In this document: one piece after another, positions 58,592 to 64,000 of the stretch | How the letters are laid out: each line of letters starts with the position of its first letter | Numbering within the stretch: the first letter of the stretch is position 1 | Origin: Paenibacillus sp. HB172176 | GTDB lineage: Bacteria > Bacillota > Bacilli > Paenibacillales > Paenibacillaceae | Assembly: GCF_011947265.1 (NCBI RefSeq) | Contig: NZ_JAATHD010000016.1 | Coordinates: 91,830 to 155,829, forward strand | Length of the DNA: 64,000 nucleotides | Reading direction: 5' to 3' | The notes under the pieces: generated by a model | What the model saw: only the letters and a program-made list of their open reading frames with translations | Told to the model about the DNA's origin: nothing | Databases searched by the model: none | Program-made: the position numbers and the translations under genes

Positions 58592-60820
58592 CTATCTCAC
58601 GTTCGCGTCGCGGTAAGCGGTCGGCTGGACGCCCATCACCCGTTTGAACGCCCGTCTGAATGTTTTGTCGCTGTTATAACCGACCAGAGTCGCGATTTCC
58701 TGAATCGATTTCTGCGAGTCAATCATATATTCGCAAGCCTTGCTCATGCGTATTCGCTCGACAATCGTCGAGAAATTATCTCCCGCCCTTTCCTTGAACA
58801 GATGAGAAATATAGCTCTCCGATATGGCGTATCGTTCACTCAGCGAATTCAGAGATAAGCTCTGGTCCGAATAATGAGACTGCACATAATCCAGCATTTG
58901 ATTGGCGAGATCGGAGGTCTGCGCTTGCTTCCGCCGCTCGTTTGCCCGGCACAGCTCCAGAAAGGAGCCCTTGATGCTTGAAAATCCCGCTCGTTCTTTC
59001 TCTTCCTGATCAAAACTCGCAGCCGGGTCCAATTTCATGAGCGTCGCTTTCATCTCATACAGAAGCAAATCCCGATAGTCGGAAGACAGCAGCCGCCTCT
59101 CGAAATTTTCCGTATAGATTAAGCCGAACAATCGTTCCAGACTTGAGCCGTCGCCTGATCTGCATGCGTTGATTAACTGAACCTCTAGCTCAACCGGATA
59201 GAAAATTTCCGAAGAGAAATCCAATTCGGAGGCTAACACAATTTTATTGACCGGTGTGTGGTCCAAAGCGGTTCGCGTTTCTTGAAAGGAGCTCCAGGAA
59301 TCCATAAGCTGCACATGCGGACGTCCAAGCGCGATTTTGACGGTTAATTGGAATTTATTCACGGCCAATTGCACAAGCTGCTCCATGACAGTTCGCAGTT
59401 CATCCTCGGCCGCGCTCCCATGCTCGTGGAAAGAGGAATACAAATACGCAAGCGATCTTTCGGACACATCCATCGAGACATGTTCGCCGCTTAGCAAATC
59501 ATCCAGCATATTTTTCAGAACGAATTTTCCGAAATTCAGCTTTTTCAGGAGCTTGTCCGATATTCCCCCCTCATACTCCTCCATTTCGATCACGATCCAG
59601 ATATAGCGCTCACCCTCCAGCCGAATGCCGGCATGCTCGGCGAACGCCGTAATTTCTTGCTCACTCTTGAAGCTCCCCGCGATCAGCTTCTCCAGAAATA
59701 CCCTGTAGAAGAGCGGCGTTTGCTCCTCCACGATGTCCTCCAGCTTCTTGTTCCTGGAATTCAACTCCAGGAATGTTTGCTTCATCTCCGCGAATACATT
59801 CTTGATGCCATCCTCTTCATAATGCTCGCGAATGGCTTGCATCAGCTCCCGAATCGGCCGGCTCTGCCTGTAGGCAAGCAGACATGCCGCCAGGGCGCCA
59901 AGCGCGAGAATAACGGATGTGATTATTGCCGTCATTTTTTTGATATAATACGCCTTCGCGAACAGCACTTCCTTCGGCGTGACCGCCACGAAGCTCCAGT
60001 TGGAATAACTGGATTTGACATAGGAGATCAGCACATCCCGCCCGTCGATCATTGCCTGAACCTGGCCCTTGAAGCCCTCTTCGTTCTGAACCCGTTCAAC
60101 GTCAAAAGCTCCCGCCTCGCTCGTTGATGCCATCATCTGACCGCGATCGTCGAAGATATAGGCGTCTCCCTGGAAGTGATCCGACAAAGAATCGAGCAAG
60201 CTGCTGATATGCTCCGTTTCGAGGAAGATGGCGATAGCGCCGTACGGCTTCGCGTACATGCTGGTCGACAGCGGGCTGACATACGCGATCGTATCGACCG
60301 ATTCCTTCATGACCTTCGTCGGCTGAGGCGGCATGAAGCGGCGTTCACCCGACATGAGCGCATCGATGAATTGCTCGTAAGAATAGTCGCCGTATTTGTG
60401 GAAAATCTCATATTCGGCGGCTCCGTGATAGATCGCCTCGCTCGTTATCGTCGTATCCGAATTGTGGAAATAGATATTGAAATCGAGCGCTACGCTGTTA
60501 TTGAGGAGATAATACTGCAAATCGTTCATTAACAAATTCAATTCGTAATAATCATCGTCTGTTAAAGGAAGGGAGGCGTCCATAAAGTGAAGCACCTTCG
60601 GGTTGACAGAGAGGCGGTTGAGCAGACTGACGACCATATCGAGCTGACCGTCCAGCGAAGACTTGCTGTGCTCAAGCACCATCAGGCTCGTATTCTGCAC
60701 CTCCTCCTCCAGAATGTTCACCGTCTTCTGATAGGCAAACGATCCGATGGCGATCGGAATGCACAGAATGATGAGATAGGAAAGGAAGAAGCGGGCGAAT
60801 ATTTTCGGTCTGCTTTTCAA
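58592..60820 (-). CDS. Membrane-bound AraC-family regulator with extracellular sensor domain
   Basis: 742 residues from TTG, with GAGGGGG 8 nt upstream. An N-terminal membrane segment (ARFFLSYLIILCIPIAIGSF), an extracellular Cache-like sensor (about 35-295; GDAYIFDDRGQMMAST, NWSFVAVTPKEVLF), a second membrane segment (AIITSVILALGALAACLLAY) and a cytoplasmic linker lead to a C-terminal AraC HTH (LNSLSERYAISESYISHLFK, IQEIATLVGYNSDKTFRRAF). Such one-piece sensors next to LplBC genes activate them on sugar binding. Probably controls the whole locus. Confidence 0.9.
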   Translation of the reverse strand: MKSRPKIFARFFLSYLIILCIPIAIGSFAYQKTVNILEEEVQNTSLMVLEHSKSSLDGQLDMVVSLLNRLSVNPKVLHFMDASLPLTDDDYYELNLLMNDLQYYLLNNSVALDFNIYFHNSDTTITSEAIYHGAAEYEIFHKYGDYSYEQFIDALMSGERRFMPPQPTKVMKESVDTIAYVSPLSTSMYAKPYGAIAIFLETEHISSLLDSLSDHFQGDAYIFDDRGQMMASTSEAGAFDVERVQNEEGFKGQVQAMIDGRDVLISYVKSSYSNWSFVAVTPKEVLFAKAYYIKKMTAIITSVILALGALAACLLAYRQSRPIRELMQAIREHYEEDGIKNVFAEMKQTFLELNSRNKKLEDIVEEQTPLFYRVFLEKLIAGSFKSEQEITAFAEHAGIRLEGERYIWIVIEMEEYEGGISDKLLKKLNFGKFVLKNMLDDLLSGEHVSMDVSERSLAYLYSSFHEHGSAAEDELRTVMEQLVQLAVNKFQLTVKIALGRPHVQLMDSWSSFQETRTALDHTPVNKIVLASELDFSSEIFYPVELEVQLINACRSGDGSSLERLFGLIYTENFERRLLSSDYRDLLLYEMKATLMKLDPAASFDQEEKERAGFSSIKGSFLELCRANERRKQAQTSDLANQMLDYVQSHYSDQSLSLNSLSERYAISESYISHLFKERAGDNFSTIVERIRMSKACEYMIDSQKSIQEIATLVGYNSDKTFRRAFKRVMGVQPTAYRDANVR

Positions 60821-60979
60821 GAATCGTTCCCCCTCTATTCGTTTTTCTTACCTTTAAGTGTACAAAATATGAACCTACTCTATATACACACAATATTTTG
60901 ATTTCAGCCCTTTTGTTGCTATCGTCATGCCATATCCAAGCTTTTCAAGATTCGAACGTCTGGCAAGAGCTCCAAAGAT

Positions 60980-61008
60980 TTACAAATCGACTCTCTCTCT
61001 AGTACAAT
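60980..61008 (+). promoter_or_regulatory. Sigma-A promoter for the stalk-domain lipoprotein gene
   Basis: Minus-35 TTACAA (60980-60985), 17-bp spacer, minus-10 TACAAT (61003-61008), about 55 nt before the ATG. Confidence 0.7.
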
Positions 61009-61063
61009 ATGTATAGTTTGATAGTTCCATAGACTCATACATATAAAGGGAGAGATTTGGTGA

Positions 61064-62719
61064 ATGGTTAGACGTTGGAAAGCAAGCAAATTGTTCTTAT
61101 TATTACTTTCGTTCACGCTCGTAATCGTAGCGGGCTGCCAGGCTGTGGGCGGCTTGAATTTGAACCAGGTGCTGATGAACTCGCTGAAGGTTACTTCCAG
61201 CGAGAGCAAGCAAACAATCGAATTTCAGTTGAATCTGGACGAAGATGCAATGGCGTTTTATGAGACTGATGAGATGAATCCTGTGATTGAATTGCTGTCC
61301 AAGATTAAATTGGAGCTTAGGGATGTGAAAATTCAGGACAGCTCGCATCTTTCTTTGAACGGAAATCTGCTGTTTGGCGACAATAAGGGTCTCGACTTTG
61401 CGCTTCGCCTATCAGACACAATGATGGAAATGGAGCTGGAAGGCGCCAAACAGCCGTTCATGATCGATCTGAGCGGCGATGCGCTCGCTTCAAGATACGG
61501 CATCGATGTGACGGAAGCTGGGAATGTGAGTGAGGAATCGATGGCGGAGCTTGGGATGAATATCATGGATATTGTGGGCGGTTACGCCATTGATAATCTT
61601 CCGAATCCGGACAGACTGACCGCAAGCCCTGTATTCGAGCCGGTAAATGGGGTTAATACCTCGATGATACATGTCCATGCCGAGATGAACGGTTTGGAGA
61701 TGTGGGAATGGCTCGGGAAGTACGTGGACGCTTTGCTGACCGATCAGGACGGCTTGGAAGAAGCTTTAACGGGCATTATTGAAGTGCTGGGAGCTAATGA
61801 AGAACTCTGGGAAGCCATCGGTGAAGTCAATCCTTTCCAGACCGGCGAGCTTGACGCGCCGACTAACGAAGAAATGGTCGAAGAAGCTGCAACGGCGATT
61901 ACAGATATGTTGACGGAATTAAGAACGGAACTGGATATGGCTGAGGACGATTCCGAATTCGCTGCAGAGAAAGATGCGCTGAAGGAAGCGGTAAATGTGA
62001 CGTCTGACCTGTACGTGGATGGGAAACTGAATATCCGCAAGGAGCAATTTGAGCTGAACTTCTCCATGGCCCCCATTGAAGAGGCTGAGACAGCTCAAGC
62101 TGGCGATCAAGCTGAAGATTACTTTGAATTCATGGATTCTTACGAAAATCCGTCTTCTCCAATGAAAGGCTTCACGCTGAAGTTTTCCAAAGAACAATGG
62201 AATGTGAACGGCGAGGTTGAAGCTGAAGCGCCGATCGTTCCGGAAGATGCTATTGGCATCGAAGAGCTGGAGAATAGACAAGGTTATCAAATGTTGAAGC
62301 TGTTCGAGGAAGATTCTTTCATCTACGACCTTCTGAAAAACAAAATGCACATTACAAAACAGACCTATTCGGCATATAGCGACGACTACTACAATCCGCC
62401 GATCGTCACGCCAGAGGGTATCACTATCGTGCCGCTTCGCGATCTGACGGATGCGTTCGGAGCGACGATTGAGTATGACCCAGAGACAAGGTCGATCGAG
62501 GTATACGACGAAGCGACGGACACGACAATATTGATGCAGATCGGCAGCGATAAAGTAATCATTAACGGTGTAGAAGAGCTCTGGCCGACAGAAGTGACGC
62601 TTGTCGAATCAACCGCATATGTGCCTGCTCGCAAGCTGGCGGAAGCGCTTGGAGCGTCCATCGAATGGCAGACGTTGTACGAAGATTGGAAAATGTTGAA
62701 CATCGAACGCGAATTGTAG
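61064..62719 (+). CDS. Lipoprotein with C-terminal stalk (copper amine oxidase N-terminal-like) domain
   Basis: 551 residues. A lipoprotein signal ends in LVIVAGCQAVG. The long central part (about 40-440) is acidic and not recognised, resembling proteins annotated only as hypothetical in this group. The C-terminus is a stalk domain (TIVPLRDLTDAFGATIEYDP, VIINGVEELWPTEVTLVEST, AYVPARKLAEALGASIEW), a non-catalytic beta-rich module frequent in Paenibacillus envelope proteins. It would be anchored on the outer membrane face. Own promoter; function unknown. Confidence 0.82.
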   Translation: MVRRWKASKLFLLLLSFTLVIVAGCQAVGGLNLNQVLMNSLKVTSSESKQTIEFQLNLDEDAMAFYETDEMNPVIELLSKIKLELRDVKIQDSSHLSLNGNLLFGDNKGLDFALRLSDTMMEMELEGAKQPFMIDLSGDALASRYGIDVTEAGNVSEESMAELGMNIMDIVGGYAIDNLPNPDRLTASPVFEPVNGVNTSMIHVHAEMNGLEMWEWLGKYVDALLTDQDGLEEALTGIIEVLGANEELWEAIGEVNPFQTGELDAPTNEEMVEEAATAITDMLTELRTELDMAEDDSEFAAEKDALKEAVNVTSDLYVDGKLNIRKEQFELNFSMAPIEEAETAQAGDQAEDYFEFMDSYENPSSPMKGFTLKFSKEQWNVNGEVEAEAPIVPEDAIGIEELENRQGYQMLKLFEEDSFIYDLLKNKMHITKQTYSAYSDDYYNPPIVTPEGITIVPLRDLTDAFGATIEYDPETRSIEVYDEATDTTILMQIGSDKVIINGVEELWPTEVTLVESTAYVPARKLAEALGASIEWQTLYEDWKMLNIEREL

Positions 62720-62886
62720 AAACAAGTGCATGCAGAATAGAAGCAAAGCAAAGGAAACATCGGCAGACCTGATTAAATTCACTTCGAAAGCCGCTTATAT
62801 CCCCAGTCGTTGTTCTCACTTATGTAGTGAGAGCAACGGCAGGGGAAGCTTCCTAAGCCCCTCTTCACCGCCCCCCCACATGCTAG
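62720..62886 (+). other. Spacer with a 12-bp hairpin ahead of cotJ
   Basis: CGTTGTTCTCAC (62808-62819) pairs with GTGAGAGCAACG (62827-62838) with one G-U pair over a 7-nt loop. No U-tract follows, so termination of the lipoprotein gene here is only possible. Nothing else was seen. Confidence 0.5.
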
Positions 62887-62916
62887 GAATATTGTCCAAC
62901 CCCTCCCACATACATT
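62887..62916 (+). promoter_or_regulatory. Sigma-E (mother-cell) promoter for the cotJ operon
   Basis: Minus-35 GAATATT (62887-62893), 15-bp spacer, minus-10 CATACATT (62909-62916). Both elements match the published sigma-E consensus (KMATATT and CATACAHT), and cotJ is a sigma-E operon in Bacillus subtilis. Confidence 0.82.
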
Positions 62917-62949
62917 GGTTCGAGATCAACTTAGAGAGGAGGACATAGG

Positions 62950-63192
62950 ATGAGCGAGAATCAAGCTGGCTACCGCTATTACGAGCCCTATGTCAGCCAG
63001 TTCGACCCCTGCCCGCCCATACGGGTGAAAAGCTATGATGTTCCCCCGCAGCTGTTCATGCCGTTCCAGCCGCCGAATTTGCCGCAGTTTTCACCGCATG
63101 AAGCACTGAAGTATGGAACGCTTTGGCCCGCGCTGTACAGTAATTACATCCCGACCGGAGAGCGGCTGAAGGCAGGTGAGCAGCATGGCTAA
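62950..63192 (+). CDS. cotJA: CotJA, spore coat-associated protein
   Basis: 80 residues, Pro- and Tyr-rich: YVSQFDPCPPIRVKSYDVPP and FSPHEALKYGTLWPALYSNY. In Bacillus CotJA is needed to place CotJC in the spore coat. GAGGAGGACATAGG lies directly before the ATG. First gene of the cotJ operon; its stop overlaps cotJB by 8 nt. Confidence 0.94.
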   Translation: MSENQAGYRYYEPYVSQFDPCPPIRVKSYDVPPQLFMPFQPPNLPQFSPHEALKYGTLWPALYSNYIPTGERLKAGEQHG

Positions 63193-63448
63193 GCAGATGG
63201 ACGACGCCTATTACAAGCTTCTGCATGATTTGCAGGCCGTCGATTTCGTGCTCGTTGAATTGAATTTGTTCCTCGACACCCATCCGAACGACGCAAACGC
63301 GCTGCAGCAGTTCAATCAGTACGCCGCGCTGCGAGCGCGGATCGCCCAGCAATACGAAGCGAGCTACGGACCGCTCATGAACTTCGGGCACAGCATGTCC
63401 GGCTCGCCTTGGCAATGGAACGACACGCCGTGGCCTTGGCAGGTATAG
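63185..63448 (+). CDS. cotJB: CotJB, spore coat protein
   Basis: 87 residues from ATG 63185 (MAKQMDDAYYKLLHDLQAVD), with AGGTGA 5 nt upstream; a GTG three codons up lies in that site. Conserved parts are DFVLVELNLFLDTHPND and FNQYAALRARIAQQYEASYG, and the Trp-rich tail SPWQWNDTPWPWQV. It is part of the inner coat with CotJC. Overlaps cotJA; cotJC follows after 100 nt. Confidence 0.94.
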   Translation: MAKQMDDAYYKLLHDLQAVDFVLVELNLFLDTHPNDANALQQFNQYAALRARIAQQYEASYGPLMNFGHSMSGSPWQWNDTPWPWQV

Positions 63449-63548
63449 GGCGTCTATGCCTTGTGTCGATTGTCCCGACAACCATCCAATTCGCAAGCAG
63501 AGCTTCCCGAAATCCCCGCTGCTTGCATACATTTAGGAGGTAGCGCGC

Positions 63549-63764
63549 ATGTGGGTGTACGAGAAGAAGCTGCAATATCCGGTTCGCGTCAGCAAATGCG
63601 ATCCGATGATGGCCAAATTTTTGCTGGAGCAGTACGGAGGCGCAGACGGCGAGCTCGCGGCCGCGCTTCGGTATTTGAACCAGCGTTATTCCATTCCGGA
63701 TAAGGTCATTGGATTACTTACAGATATTGGGACGGAGGAATTGGTACATCATAGTTATAAGTAA
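63549..63764 (+). pseudogene. cotJC: CotJC (manganese-catalase-like spore coat protein), 5' part only
   Basis: 71 codons, against about 190 in the family. MWVYEKKLQYPVRVSKCDPM, EQYGGADGELAAALRYLNQR and DKVIGLLTDIGTEEL match CotJC closely up to His67. The reading then becomes HSYK and stops where the family has LEMIAT-like sequence. AGGAGG stands 8 nt before the ATG, so the 5' end is intact. The Glu/His metal ligands of the second half, needed for a di-manganese site, are lost. Either a true truncation or the upstream half of a gene split by inserted DNA. Confidence 0.88.
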
Positions 63765-63765
63765 T

Positions 63766-63799
63766 AAAAGGACACTCGGAATTGAGTGTCCTTTTATTT
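63766..63799 (+). terminator. Strong terminator directly after the cotJC break
   Basis: AAAAGGACACTC (63766-63777) pairs perfectly with GAGTGTCCTTTT (63784-63795) over a 6-nt loop, followed by ATTTAT. Being A/T-flanked on both sides it can act in both directions. It begins 2 nt after the premature stop. Confidence 0.88.
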
Positions 63800-64000
63800 A
63801 TAGATGATTGTACGACATATGCTTAATCGACACTGAGTTCAGCAAAAATAAGAATCTTTAAAGCATGAAGCCATTCAAGGTCAATTTAATACATTGCTAT
63901 TAGTATTCTGGACAGTGAAAAGTTCTCGTCAAAAAATGGACACATGGTAAAACAACCCAATCAAGCGAATCTGTGATATCCTTACGGTTCCTACGCCGGA
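63800..64000. other. AT-rich segment with a possible insertion-sequence end
   Basis: No gene is complete here. The DNA is clearly more AT-rich than the cotJ genes. From 63909, TGGACAGTGAAAAGTT followed by TCAAAAAATGGACACATGG resembles the terminal region of some transposable elements, with TGGACA repeated at 63909 and 63937. The element, if any, continues past the window; no transposase reading frame is long enough to identify. Confidence 0.35.

Overview
The window is chromosomal DNA of an endospore-forming Bacillota, most likely Paenibacillaceae (Paenibacillus, Cohnella or a close relative). The signs are: the Bacillus-type housekeeping order codY-hslUV-trmFO-topA-dprA-sucDC ... rnhB-rbgA-lepB-rplS ... 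trmD-rimM-khpA-rpsP-ffh-ylxM-ftsY-smc-rnc-fab genes-fapR-rpmF; strong AGGAGG-type ribosome binding sites with many TTG and GTG starts; sporulation genes (ylbJ, cotJ); moderately high GC; and an LplABC-type sugar locus of the kind common in Paenibacillus. No rRNA, tRNA or CRISPR array was seen. LAYOUT. 1-10.2 kb (minus strand): partial codY, hslU, hslV, trmFO, topA, dprA, sucD, sucC. xerC (codV), normally between trmFO and hslV, is absent, and a 714-nt non-coding, hairpin-bearing stretch separates trmFO from topA. 10.4-12.1 kb: comM on the plus strand. 12.1-17.8 kb (minus): yraN, an FlhB-tail protein, a FliK-like protein, rnhB, rbgA, lepB, rplS. 17.9-19.4 kb: an exported SLH/CAP-domain protein on the plus strand that splits the usual trmD-rplS operon. 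19.5-35.2 kb (minus): trmD, rimM, khpA, rpsP, ffh, ylxM, ftsY, smc, rnc and the fatty-acid block fabF, acpP, fabG, fabD, fabH, plsX, fapR, with a clear FapR operator ahead of fapR. 35.4-40.8 kb: rpmF, yceD, tmcAL, a PDZ-less YlbL/SepM-type Lon-like protease, ylbJ, coaD, rsmD. 41.3-60.8 kb (all minus): an accessory carbohydrate locus. 61.0-64.0 kb (plus): a stalk-domain lipoprotein, then a sigma-E-type promoter driving cotJA, cotJB and a cotJC cut off after 67 family-like residues, followed by a terminator and AT-rich DNA with a possible insertion-sequence end. HOW THE ACCESSORY LOCUS COULD WORK (inference). A membrane sensor with an AraC output sits upstream of two CUT1 permeases and a lipoprotein binding protein, with no ATPase gene, so a shared MsmX-type ATPase is presumed. 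Downstream are two xylose-isomerase-like TIM-barrel proteins, four Gfo/Idh/MocA-type proteins (one lacking the EKP lysine), a GH2 protein whose conserved Asn-Glu acid/base motif reads Asn-His, a two-domain acyl esterase, a NagB-like protein, an acetyltransferase and a YitT membrane protein. That set fits oxidoreductive (keto-sugar) processing of an acylated glycoside better than plain hydrolysis. This locus and the interrupted cotJC are the two most interesting parts of the window.
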